This document shows, piece after piece, positions 41,891-52,732 of a stretch of 64,000 bases of DNA. The position numbers and the translations under genes are program-made. This DNA comes from Bathynomus jamesi (lineage: Eukaryota > Arthropoda > Malacostraca > Isopoda > Cirolanidae). The number at the start of each line of letters is the position of its first letter. The first letter of the stretch is position 1. The stretch lies in NCBI GenBank assembly GCA_023014485.1, contig JAJOZX010002577.1, positions 134,501 through 198,500 on the forward strand, in the 5' to 3' direction. The notes beneath the pieces are model-generated. The model made no database searches and had not been told where the DNA came from. It worked only from the letters and a program-made list of their open reading frames with translations.

Positions 41891-43810
41891 TACACTGGAC
41901 AGGACTTTTGTCACTATAATGAATTTGTGAAAAAGTATAAAAGCAAAGTTCGAAGGAAGCGAGGACACTAAGTGAATGCTTGAGGAGCAATATATATGGT
42001 CAGTAAGTGAAATATTGGGAGGTTTTCGGGAAAAAAAAAAATGATAAGGCGTAAAGAGCATTCCGCTCGAACAATTGGTTAGAGGAAGTTAAGAATTGCA
42101 GTATGTTAGTACAAGACAGGTTCCTGTACATTATTGCTGTAGGACTTGAAAGTATTGTACATATTAAGAGGAATCTGTAAATGAATTTATGTATAGCTGA
42201 AAAGGTGTACAAGAATTATCGGTAGAGAATGTTCAAAAATATGTAAATTTTAGCTTTGATATTTATTGCATTTTCTTGCTATATGATAAACCCACAGTAA
42301 AAAAAAAAAAAAAAAAAGTTAAAACGGTTGTTAAAGGTGCTCTGCTCTCCCACCAAAGCTGAACATGCTGTGTCATGTCTAGTTTTAATTCGTTTACAGC
42401 AGAATCGGAATTCACATTCTATCATTCTTGGACAACCAAACACTTTCAGACTCAACAGGTACAAACATTATACAAGAGGTCCATAGAAGATTAAGAGATA
42501 GATGTCTGGAGTACTAACTAAGTTGGTGAGTGAATCACTATGCATAATAAACATACAATTGCTTACGCCAATGCTTCCAGATTTGAGATTTATAAAATCC
42601 TTGCCTCAGATATTAAAATCTGGAGTCGTTGCGCACTTATGTATACGTAAGTTACTGCAGTTTCGGTTTTTAGGTTTTTGTAATGTAGGTAAAAAGGGGC
42701 TTGAAGTATTTGCATCGAGAATCATATTTGAGTGACAGAAAAAATGTAAATGTCGCTTACCAACTTGAGAAAAAAGTATGATAAAGGTGGGTATAAAATA
42801 AAGATTAAAAACTCCAGAACATGTTTGGTTTGGTGAAAAAAAAAAAAAAAAAAAATCTAGAATACATACGAGGCGTCGCGCGGCACAATGACGAATGTGC
42901 CAAAACAAAGTTTTGAGGAAAACAACTTTAAAATTTGTGAGAGTTTAAATACTCAACTTTATTAAAGTAGATGTAATTCGATGTTTTTTTAAATTTTACA
43001 AGTAATTTTATTAACATTGAATGATAAAACATAAGCGTTTAAAGTTTTTATATGGTAAAATAGCAATAAGGATATAAAGACTGGAATATTATAGCAATGA
43101 CTTATAAAAAAAAAATGGACGCATTTTGATTGTTTTTGTCGCATTTTTGCAGTGACACAATAACGAATACGCCAAACGACGACCTGGTACATGATAGAGG
43201 AAAGGTTAAAATTTACTATGGCACACAAAACGGAATCTTCGCCCGTTGGTTGATTCATCATCGTGCCGCGCCACGCCTCATATTAGAGTGCGACGAGGCA
43301 AGAAAGTTATTCAAACAGAAAAGCAAGCGTGGCAAAGCGATGAGGTTTTATTAATGACATTTGTATGGATCAATTTTTTTTAGTCGATCGGTCATAAAGT
43401 CCATTAAATACTTTATTTAACGCTTCACATTTTTTTTCTAGAAGATTATACAATGCGCAACTATGGTACAAATTATTCTAAAAATTGATGTGGTTTTTTG
43501 TTTAAAAATTTTTAGCACAAATTTTGCAACTTTTCTTTTCATCAGTCTCAGACTTTTTACTAATGTACAGGAAAGTCATTTATGGAGCTCAAATTTACTC
43601 AATTATAACATACAAACGGTATAAAAAAGTCAAATGCGGGTTAAATTGTTAATATTTAATAATTGAATGAAAGGGAAAAACTTAAATTTTAGTGATTTCG
43701 TTCTAAGATGTGCATTGTAATTCTTGTCCTATAAAAGTAGATTTTTATCACCAACACGAAGGAGGAGTGTCCGCGGTAAAACTCGCAGCCACTTTACTCG
43801 CTAGAAGAAG
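41891..43810. other. AT-rich, no supported gene
   Basis: It contains several poly-A tracts (42300, 42838). The motif CACAATRACGAATRYGCC occurs twice in direct order (about 42885 and 43145). The remaining short frames look non-coding. Confidence 0.35.
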
Positions 43811-44401
43811 CTAATAGACCACACGAGGAAGCGGTCTGGTTTCAGGCTTCAAGTCTTCTTTCGGTTCGGGAGGTGGAGCGAGTGGGATCGGAAGAGGTTG
43901 GGGATCTACTGGAGGTCTCTGTCCCGGGTGAAGTGGAGCTGGAAGCAGCATGGGTTGACCCGCTAGATCATCATTATTGTTCAGTGGAGCGCTTATGGGC
44001 ATGATTCCTGGGGCGATGTTATCCGGAACTGGGGGACCTGGGGAATATTTATCCAGATCTCTGTGTGGGAGTGCGGATGCAGATATAGCTGAGGAAGGAT
44101 GAAAGTAATAAGAAAGTTAGGTAATTCCTTTCCATACGCAACAAAACACGATCTTAACTGTTTCGGATTAAATGTACAAAACAAGTTAAATCTTGACATT
44201 TCATTCGTTTACAAGAAGCGACTTCAGTACTGTCTAAATACTCCGACAGTACATTTCGTATTAACTCCTTCATTGAGTGTGTTTTCCAAAGGAATTACAC
44301 GAAACAGAAAAAAAAAAAGTAATCACATTCAAACAAATCGTTTTAAGCTAAAATTAAAATACAAAATTCATACCTAGAAGTAAAATGGCGACGAAATACA
44401 T
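43811..44401 (-). CDS. Short secreted proline-rich peptide A (two exons)
   Basis: Exon 1 is 44401-44374 (MYFVAILLL plus one base) and ends at a GTATGA donor. Exon 2 starts after TTCCTCAG at 44088 and stops at TAG 43811. The 101-aa product has a signal peptide (about 1-16) ending SASA|L. The mature chain begins PHRDLDKYSPGPPVP and ...APGIMP. Its C-terminal half is very rich in proline (about a quarter of residues), with no cysteine. The intron is 285 bp, phase 1. A TATA-like element lies 97-107 bases upstream of the ATG. Gene B (51357-52099) shares exon 1, intron, promoter and the start of the mature chain. The composition resembles proline-rich antimicrobial or neuropeptide-like secreted peptides, but no known family is recognised. 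Confidence 0.75.
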
Positions 44402-44497
44402 GATGACAATTTAGTCTTTCAGACAGCTGAATACAAGAATACAATCTCTCTATGCGAGTCCTCACAATATCTGAGGTTGGAAAGAAATCATTCCTCT

Positions 44498-44560
44498 TAT
44501 ATATATATGCGTCTGCGAGTCCAGGTTACGCAGTGTTTGCCTAAAAATTTATCATCCGCG
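44498..44560 (-). promoter_or_regulatory. Core promoter of peptide gene A
   Basis: On the minus strand CCTGGACTCGCAGAC is followed by TATATATATAAGAGGAATGA. Gene B has CCTGGACTCGCAGAC then TATAAAAGAGGAATGA at the same place. Downstream TCCAACCTCAGATATTGTGA is also shared and probably spans the start of transcription. Confidence 0.6.
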
Positions 44561-44899
44561 AGTCTTGTTTGAATATCACGTTTGGTTTTTTTTAACCGTT
44601 TTATTTACAAGCATTATTTTGCTAATCTTCGATAGTCGAGTGTGTGTGTGAAGAAAAAAAAAGTGAAAAACCATTAGTGTTTTAAATTTTATTTTTACCT
44701 AAAATAGTATTGAAACCGGAAGTGTGTTCTTGTCATTGTTGACGCTGTTCGTTTGGTTCGGATAAACGTGCAAATGGAAAGTTCTCCCTTTTTAATTAAA
44801 TACTTTTAATCAAAATAATGTTATCGTAAGTCGGTGATTGGTCAAACATAAATGTGCGCTTGAGTCTAAACTAAACATAAGGGTAACGCGTGTATGCAC

Positions 44900-45899
44900 T
44901 AGTGATGAAAGCCGGTATTGAAAAACCGATATTTATAGCGGTATTGGACAAGAGACACGATACCGGGTTTTCGGTATTGAAGAACTGCCTATTGTCTTTA
45001 TTGTGGGAGCATTCAGCAAATGTCAAGTTAACAAAGATTTGTTTTTTGTAGGGTTTTGTGGCCAATGTGAGTAGAAATAATGATTTATCTTCATACATAA
45101 CTTACCCACGCAGTATATCTTTGAGGGGCGTAATTAGTGTATGTCACAATTTATCATAATATTATGTTATTGACGTTATATGATGTGTCTGTTTTTCTGA
45201 AAAGGGAAACTATCATCCAGAACTCTCGCCTTTAAACATTTGAAATCGTATAAATACGTATTGAAACGTTCAAAAACGTTTTTACACGATTCCAAAACCT
45301 TGTGTTGCTTTTCTATATTCGTTATGGAGTTCATTCAGATTTCGAATTTCGTCTAGACGTTTGCAGTGGTTGATTGATGCGCAGATTTCACAAGTTAAAT
45401 TTTGTAATTTTGTTACGTGCGCATTACAGTCCTGTGATATGGGAATAAGCTATTTCTTACTTTAAATAATCTACCCCTTCGAATCTATTACAAGAATGTA
45501 AAAAAAAATCGATCGTGTGGAATTATTTTATTAAGAAAAATAAAGACGAAGCTGAATATTCAAAGTGTGAAAAATTTAGTTATATACTTAATCATTATAA
45601 ATAGTTCTTCCTTTTTCCTGCCTTTCCCTAGGAGGTGCTGTTCAAACTTTTTTCAATCAATGGTATTTTCCCTTTGGTGTCAGTAACAGAATTTAGAAAG
45701 TATGTAACTTCAGTTTTTATTGTCGTTAATGTGGTGAGTACTACAGGTCCTGCAGGCTTGTGGGAGGGTTGGCACTTGGCAGGGTGACACCAAAAAAATT
45801 ATAAATTATTCTCTGCATAAAACCGCTATCAACACCGGTATCAGTAAAATAATTGTTCAAATACCGGTATTAAAAATTGTCGGTATTTTTTCATCCCTA
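44900..45899. mobile_element. hAT-type element, 1000 bp, upstream of peptide gene A
   Basis: An exact 8-bp duplication, GTATGCAC, lies at 44892-44899 and 45900-45907. The termini are TAGTGATGAAAGCCGGTATT and the inverse TAGGGATGAAAAAATACCG. CCGGTATT motifs repeat in both ends. No transposase is visible. It lies about 500 bases before the start of peptide gene A. Confidence 0.85.
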
Positions 45900-46022
45900 G
45901 TATGCACTCGCGACTGTAATGTTTGTTTCGGTTCTGACTACAACTCTGCCTACATTTATTCAATTATTTCCACCCAAGTCGACAGTGTGATTGAATTTAG
46001 CTTTTTAACTATAACCCATTTA

Positions 46023-46121
46023 GGATCACCTGAAGATCAGGGCCCCTACCCCCTAGCCTTCGTTAGTTAGCCTTATAAGGCTAACTAACGAAGGCTGGGG
46101 CACCTGATCTTCAGGTGATCC
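46023..46121. repeat. 99-bp near-perfect palindrome
   Basis: It runs GGATCACCTGAAGATCAGG ... AGCCTTCGTTAGTTAGCCTT and back through TATAAGG. The centre is the same sequence as the 38940-39137 foldback, so both belong to one family. Confidence 0.85.
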
Positions 46122-47109
46122 ACCATTTAATAGGATTTAGAAGTAAACCTATTTGTAATATATCTACCTAATAATAATCTCATAAAAGCAAACCTATTTC
46201 GTGTGTGTGTGTATAAGACTAAGCCGTAAGCTCTTTAGTTCAAGTATGTAAATTAGTTTTCTTGTAGTCTTTTCGTAACTATGTTCATCTTGTTTCAATT
46301 AATTTGAGAGATAGAGACCATTTATCGAGCTTGAGATACTAAAGAAGAATTCGTGGAGTAAAACATCATTTGATGAATTGTAAACATGTTTCACATTAAC
46401 AGACAAATTATATTTATTTTCACTGTTTTTTCTCAGTTTATGGATTGGTTATGGTTGTTGTTTTTCATACTTACCAGACCAGACCTCGTCTTCAACTTTA
46501 CATCAGTTAATTACATAATTTTTGTTTCTTTTCTCCAAAATGCGAGGCCAAATTACATTAATTAAGGACACACTTAAGTGACTTAACGTTAAAGCGTCGC
46601 ATCAAATGATGTCCGCAGAAATAGGTCGCAAAAGCGAGTTCATTCTTTGGAAATCGATTCTGGTCTGGACATCGTGCACAAAATGAATATTCTTAAACTC
46701 CCTTTCATACCCCCATTTGTGTGGGCGCGGTGCTTATTCCGCTGTCGTGTGTAATGCAGATTCCAGTTAAAGTAAAAAATTATTTAACATATTGACTAAT
46801 ATAGTACGTTATTATTATTTATATAAGAAAAAACTTACTCCATTGCTGATAAAGGAGGATGAAAATCTCTAGTGTATATCTTCTGTTATCTGGTGATACC
46901 CTAAAACTAGGAACGGGTTAAAATCTTCGACTATTTTAACGTAACGTTTGGAATGAAAGAATTATTAAGAGAAATTACCAATAAAGTCATTCATTGATGT
47001 ATTTTGAGTGTTCATAACTAATTTAGTCATATTTTTTAACTTCAGAAATATTATGTTATACTAGTTTTAACATCGCTACCAATATATACATATATTCCAC
47101 TTATCTTTA
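46122..47109. other. No gene seen
   Basis: AT-rich, non-coding by eye. No repeats beyond short homopolymers. Confidence 0.4.
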
Positions 47110-47215
47110 CACATTTCAATCTTTTTTTTTATGCAGGAAGGAGGGGCCAAGGGCGAACGCCCGCAAATGCGCCCCCACCCCCTCCATAGAGGAAGAGCCA
47201 AAAAAAAAAATTTGT
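47110..47215 (+). repeat. SINE fragment
   Basis: TTTTATGCAGGAAGGAGGGG and CCAAGGGCGAACGCCCGCAA match the start of the SINE at 41680-41890 and the pieces at 52560 and 57420. Confidence 0.5.
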
Positions 47216-47984
47216 CATTGAAAAATGACTACAAAAGCAGAACCGAGGCTCTTGTGGATCATTGAAAATATGTCAAGGGTATCTACGCATTGGTACGTTT
47301 ACTAAGGAGAAAAAAAAGGATGGAGAATGGGTCACTAATGAGTGTCGAATATTTTATCAATTAAATCTTAAAGCGTTATTAATATGTAGAAAGGGCTACG
47401 TCGTAACACTGTTTCCTGGTGACCAGCGAAATCAAAAGATATTGAGTGTGGATAGTATAGTAGTAGTAGTTCGATGGGTGACAGTCCTCCGCGTTCAGGT
47501 GATATAGCGACCCGTGGTTCGGATTCCACGTAAAGCTGTAGGTCCACTCCCTCATATGACCTTAGGCGTCGCGAAGAAGGTTAAAACAACCCCATGATTA
47601 CATTAATATGTATAAAGAATGATAATTGAAAAAAAAAAATGATAAACCCGAGAATTAAGACTTCATTCTCACTAAAATGAAAATCATTTGAAAAAATACC
47701 TTAATGAATATGTAATTAGGACACCACTTTGACAATCTTTTAAATTTGGATCATATTTAAAAATAGTACAAAGTTCTCAAGGTCACACGAATTTCGCTTC
47801 GAAACTTCCTGCTTGGCCTTCATTTCTGCAAAATGGACAAGAAACATCGAAAAGTTTCTGGAATGCTTTTGTCATTCTTGTTTATTTTGATTAAAAATAT
47901 TTACTCGAGCCATTGAAATACTTTCGTAATCAATTTATAATTCACCAGTCATTTCTTTTTTTCTTTTCGTACCTTTATATATAA

Positions 47985-48275
47985 CCTTTGGTTTGCTTCC
48001 GCCCGAATTGTTCATTCTGACGAAGGTCAAGCTTTTCACTCCACCTTAGACCTACAGTTTAACCTGGCATCCGAATCACGCCACACCAGCAGTCCAGCGT
48101 CTTAACCACTAGGCCTTCCAGGGTACCCATTAATCTACCAACCACTTTTCTTATTGTGTGGCAGGATAAACAGCTGGGTTTTGCTGCGCGCCGGCTGCCG
48201 TCACCTGGTCTCAGTCCCGGGGCCGATGGATTCGTAGTCAGCAACGCTAACCACTACACCACCGAGGCGCATATT
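47985..48275 (-). repeat. tRNA-derived SINE, copy 1
   Basis: On the minus strand it opens CCTCGGTGGTGTAGTGGTTA (A-box-like TAGTGGTTAGCG), continues GCTGACTACGAATCCATCGG and reaches CCCGGGACTGAGACC where a B box would be. The body (AGTCCAGCG..., CGAATTGTTCATTCTGACG) is shared with copy 2 at 59292-59650. Confidence 0.72.
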
Positions 48276-48639
48276 TGTGCTGTGTCCGCTAACGCAAATT
48301 TTGTCGCAATTTTTTTCTGAAAGTATCCCAATTTATATATGTTCTGCTTTCCGTAATTTACTTACATATATTAGCACACGCTTTGATATACAGTAATTGG
48401 TTGCTAAGTACAAAAATATGACATTATTTATAGTCTACGAAATTAAAATTTTATGTTGGAATAGAGTTCCTTTCGTATATATTAATAGGGAAAACAAACC
48501 AACGGAAGAATGAATTCTATTCAGTTTACGAGTGATTTTGAAAAATTAGCTACCTGTTTCGCTAACAATTTGGAAAATTAGCGGCGCTAACAGTATCGCG
48601 AATAAAAACTTAGTTGCGCTAGTTATAAAGTAAATAAAA
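48276..48639. other. No gene seen
   Basis: AT-rich flank without repeats or exons that I can support. Confidence 0.35.
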
Positions 48640-48930
48640 TATACGGTGCTGAGTTCGAACGACAGTTCAGGATCGACCTGCGGTCGACCCCTCTGCAGCA
48701 TCTCGCCTCATTTGCGGGATTATATATATAAGGCCCTCTGCGCCTTGCGCAACAAAAGCCACACACCTCCAAAACGACCTGTGGGGGCTGGGGAGGTGCG
48801 GGTATTACTAAAACCTTCTCTGGTCCTCCCTTAATGTGTGTACTAAATTTGGTGCAAGTTACCCTAGCCGTTTGGTCGTGTATAAACTCTCATAGAACAG
48901 ACATCATCCCCAACATATATAAAAGATATG
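48640..48930 (+). repeat. Possible LINE 3' tail or SINE
   Basis: A GC-richer segment followed by TGGTGCAAGTTACCCTAGCC, GTTTGGTCGTGTATAAACTC and TATATAAAAGATATGGG resembles the 3' ends of RTE-type LINEs and their SINEs. The open frame inside (62 codons) is probably not a gene. Confidence 0.4.
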
Positions 48931-49872
48931 GGATGAATTTCACAATTAAACGTGTGAAATGAATGAATGAATGAATGATGCAAACCCACAAGGAAAAAGA
49001 AAAAAAATCATTATACCCTAAATGTATAGCAGAAGCAAATTCAATAAAGTGATTTATAATTTATGAAGTGGCAGAGTACAACAGAAACTTTTGCCAGTAA
49101 TTTACTGTCGGTTTAAATTATTGAAAGTTAATTATTCCAGGAACAGAATTTACAGTTATCAATTAATGATCAGATTTAATGGGAAAATTGCGTCACCGGT
49201 TTTCGCAGCAGCTCTTCGATCTTTTATAACTTTTGGTGGTGGAAAACGAAGAGGTTTGAGGTTCACCAACCCGAAGGTGGAGTTTCACCCCTATGCGCTA
49301 ATAAGAAAATATTTCATCAAGACTCGGGGAAGAATTTCATAAATTTCAACTTTAATTTGAAGGGGTTGGAACGGAGAACTTTCGGGGTTCAACCAATGGA
49401 AGCCGTTGTATAATAGTGTGGAGTAAGACCTTTTTCCGCTGATAAGTTTGCAAAAATTAGGGCTTAGGATGCCGGGCTGGAGGGTACGAGGGTGATATTA
49501 GAATCATTAAAATATGGTTTTGTTTAAAGAAGAAATAAGTTTATGAAAAGGATTCCGTGAGCAGAGGAACATATTTGACGAAATTAATGGAAGGTTCCAG
49601 GATAGTCAGACACGGCTGGAAAATTTTATAACTGCAGTAATGACGTGATGCCGAGCCACAAGAATGATAATGATCTTCAAATGGCGCAGTAGATTGAGAG
49701 AGGAGGAATAACTTATGCAATATGTTGGGGGATCGCATGAATTATGCGCGAATCGCATAAAAGGGGATCCGCAATGCTTTGCAGTGACATGACTACCGAA
49801 TTTAAGTTATATGAAGGGAAACCCAATTCGTCACGGACGAACTCATTGGTAATGCGGGATTTATGACCATGT

Positions 49873-49908
<36 letters not shown>

Positions 49909-50020
49909 CCTGCACTAAGGAAGAATTTAAAAGTTAAAAATCAGAAAATATTTCAAAAGATAGCAAACTTACACACACACACAGTTCTAGTGATCCAACA
50001 CTCCTGATTCATATATGCAA
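48931..50020. other. Mostly non-coding; possible peptide-family exon inside
   Basis: It contains a (GAAT)n at about 48957-48977, a (GT)n at 49875-49905 and a candidate exon 49212-49342 that is reported as a finding. Nothing else is supported. Confidence 0.4.
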
Positions 50021-50035
50021 AATATTTCATGCTGT

Positions 50036-50785
50036 GACGTAACTAGTTAATAATAGTTACTTTTTTAGTAACTGCTAAGGTAACTAGTTACATTTTCTTC
50101 GAGTAATCGTGACTAACTAGTTACAAAAAATCATGACTATTTGTAACCTGTACCAGTTAACTTTTTACCTTTACAGAGAAAGTAAGTTACTTTTTCACAC
50201 CTTCTTCGATGAACATATTGTGCATAGTACAGTTTTAATGACAATTATATCTTACGCTAATATGATAAAATCTTCTTTATTCGCTAAATCACAATTTTTA
50301 AACAAATTTTAACATCTTCACAAATATGAAAATAAAAACCCACTCTAATAGACAGAGTGGAAATAAACTGTCTATTAGAGTGGATTTTTATTTTCATATT
50401 TTGACCTTCACGTAGAAAAAAGAAGTTTTTTGCATTTATCTTCACAAATATTGTCACGAAAAGTATTTTTATCAAAATTAGATGCTCGCGAAAACTAGAA
50501 AAAAAGTCGAAAATAATTTTTGAACTAGTAACTAGTTAATGCAAAAAACTTCACTTTTTTACCGTGAAGGTCAAAATATGAGAATAAAAACCCACTCTAA
50601 TAGACAGAGTTTATTTCCACGACAGTTTCGACGCCCACTGGCATCCTCCTCGGGTGGATACAGAAACCGAGGAGGATGCCAGTGGGCGTCGAAACTGTCG
50701 TGGAAATAAACTCTGTCTATTAGAGTGGGTTTTTTCTAGTAACTAGTTACTTTTTTGAAACTAACTAGTTTCAAAAGTTATTTTT
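50036..50785. mobile_element. TAACTAGTTAC-type element with nested palindromes
   Basis: Both ends are rich in GTAACTAGTTAC motifs in inverted orientation, as in some hAT elements. Inside are two foldbacks: 50315-50400 (AAAACCCACTCTAATAGACA and inverse) and 50580-50735 (ATTTCCACGACAGTTTCGAC, GCCACTGGCATCC-like stretches and inverse). Similar TAACTAGTTA-rich sequence is at 57616-58037 in the intron of peptide gene C. Confidence 0.55.
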
Positions 50786-51239
50786 CTTGAGTTAGGTTGA
50801 ATGAATAATCTCAATTACGAGAAGTTGAATGAAGGAAATAAAGTCACAATAAAATATGGATTTATTAGAACACAAACTTTCGATTTACACTAAAGTCTTC
50901 ATCAGGTACGAAGACATAATAGGCAGAAAGCTCGTCTTCTAATAAATCAATTTTTCAGTGTATTTTTACTCCCTTTTTCCTCGAAGTATATCAAGTATTT
51001 AATTTACCAATCTTGAATTTGCATTTAAAAAAAATTGAAGATGGCGTGTTTTTTTAATTAAATCTAATGTTCTTCCTATGACACTCCAATATCATAAATT
51101 AACAAAATAATCCTGCGAAGCCAGAAAAAAAAATTCTGTAGTCGAATGACTAATTTCATTTAGCACAATATTGATACACAAACTAATATCTAAAAAGTTT
51201 CAATATGGCTCGCGGATGAGAAATTCTTAGGTAAACACG

Positions 51240-51300
51240 AAATAACCTGGACTCGCAGACACGTATAAAAGAGGAATGATTCTCTCCAACCTCAGATATT
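51240..51300 (+). promoter_or_regulatory. Core promoter of peptide gene B
   Basis: CCTGGACTCGCAGAC (51246-51260) is followed by TATAAAA at 51264-51270 and TCCAACCTCAGATATTGTGA. Matches the promoter of gene A almost base for base. Confidence 0.65.
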
Positions 51301-51356
51301 GTGAAGAACCTAATAGAAAGAAACTGTATTCAGCTCTGGAAAACTAAATTGTCATC

Positions 51357-52099
51357 ATGTATTTCGTCGCCATTTTACTTCTAGGTATAAATTTTGCATT
51401 TTAGTTTCAGCCTAAGACGATTTGTTTGAGTGCGATGACGACTTTTTTTTTTTTTCAGTTTCATGTAATTCTTTTGGAAAACTCTCAATGAAGGGGTTAA
51501 TACGAAATATACTGTCGGGGTATTTAGACCAGCGGTTCGCAAACTTTTTCTTCTTCTGTATCCCTTCAATTCTTTGAGGGGATTTTCTGGATTTTCGAGA
51601 GAGAGAGACGATTTTTACTTTCTTTACGACCGTGTGACTCGTGGCCGTTTGTTAATCTTATATAAAATTAAAAGGGTTATATTTTCAGGACCCCTTCGCG
51701 TACCCCCTAAGATTTCCTCGCGTACTCCAGTTTGAGAACCACTGATTTAGACAGTACTGAAGACTTCTTAAAAGAATGTTAAAATTTAATTTTTTTGTAC
51801 ATTTAATACGAAAGTTAAAAGTATACTTAGTGTTTTGTTGCGTATGGAAAGGAATTATCTAATTTTCTTTTTACTTCTATCTTTCCTCAGCTATATCCGC
51901 ATCCGCACTCCCACAAAGAGATCGGAGTCAATATACCCTAGAACGCCCAATTCCCGGTGACGGTGTTCCAGGAATCTTGCTCTTGGGGGCTCCAATCTCG
52001 GGAAATGTTGCCGACGTGAAACTTCCAGTGAATCCACAACCATTTCAACCTCGAATTCTGGGAGCTGACACGGCAGTGATGCCTCCAGTGCTGCAGTGA
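51357..52099 (+). CDS. Short secreted peptide B (two exons), paralogue of A
   Basis: Exon 1 is 51357-51384, coding exactly the same MYFVAILLL as gene A. The intron is 51385-51890 with a TTTCCTCAG acceptor, and exon 2 is 51891-52099 with a TGA stop. The 78-aa product has a signal peptide ending SASA and a mature chain starting LPQRDRSQYTLERPIPGDG, then VPGILLLGAPISGN, and a proline-containing C-terminus without cysteine. The intron would be 283 bp (285 in A) without a hAT MITE at 51530-51744. The stop falls where gene A continues; 22 codons further in frame, up to a TAG at 52166, still resemble A's C-terminus. It is divergent from gene A, 7 kb apart. An AATAAA lies near 52481. Confidence 0.72.
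51530..51744. mobile_element. hAT-type MITE, 215 bp, in intron of peptide gene B
   Basis: An exact 8-bp duplication, ATTTAGAC, lies at 51522-51529 and 51745-51752. The termini are CAGCGGTTCGCAAACTTTTT and the inverse CAGTGGTTCTCAAACTGG. The intron of gene A carries the empty site, GTATTTAGACAGTACTGAAG, on its coding strand. Confidence 0.92.
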
Positions 52100-52559
52100 C
52101 CTCTTCCGACCCTACTTAGTCCAGCTCCTGGACCGGAAGGAGAGGCCTCGAAGCCTCAACTCGGATAGTATCCCCGTCCATGGGTCCGTCCGCGAGGCTC
52201 TTCTAATGAGCTGAGCGGCTGAAATTCTTACTTCGCCCTTGTGGTTAAGAATTTAAGGAATTAATTTTACACAACAGTTTTAGTGCACGTCTTCTAATGG
52301 AATTTTTTTAAACAATTTTTTCTTTTAATCGATTATTAAACGCTGTAACAACTTCATTCGAGTTTCATTTTTTATGCTATTCTGTTATAAGTGATTAAAC
52401 TTCAACTCCATGATTGTTTAATGTCTATAATTAACTACCGTGGACATCGGTATATAAGAAGTCTGAAGCTTTGCTGACAAAATAAAAAATGATAAAATAA
52501 ACATTGAGAGAGACCCCAGCCGTCAAATATTTAGATCTGTTCTCCCATTCGTTAGGGGT

Positions 52560-52615
52560 TTTTTATAATGTAGGAAGGAGGGGACTAATGGCAAGGTTAG
52601 GCCCGATTAGCCCCA
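52560..52615 (+). repeat. SINE fragment
   Basis: TTTATAATGTAGGAAGGAGG begins like the SINE pieces at 47110 and 57420, then diverges. Confidence 0.4.
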
Positions 52616-52732
52616 TTAACTAAGGTTTAAACGAATGCAAAAACTAGTGCTGTCAGACTTTGCTTTTTGTTGTTGATTGTTCTAGAGATATGTCGAATAT
52701 CCATGATATTTTAATGCTCAGTATCTAGTCTA

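Noticed and set aside
42989..43354. Overlapping short ORFs (74-90 codons)
   Set aside because: They have no motif, conserved neighbour or splice support, and both strands are open to a similar extent.
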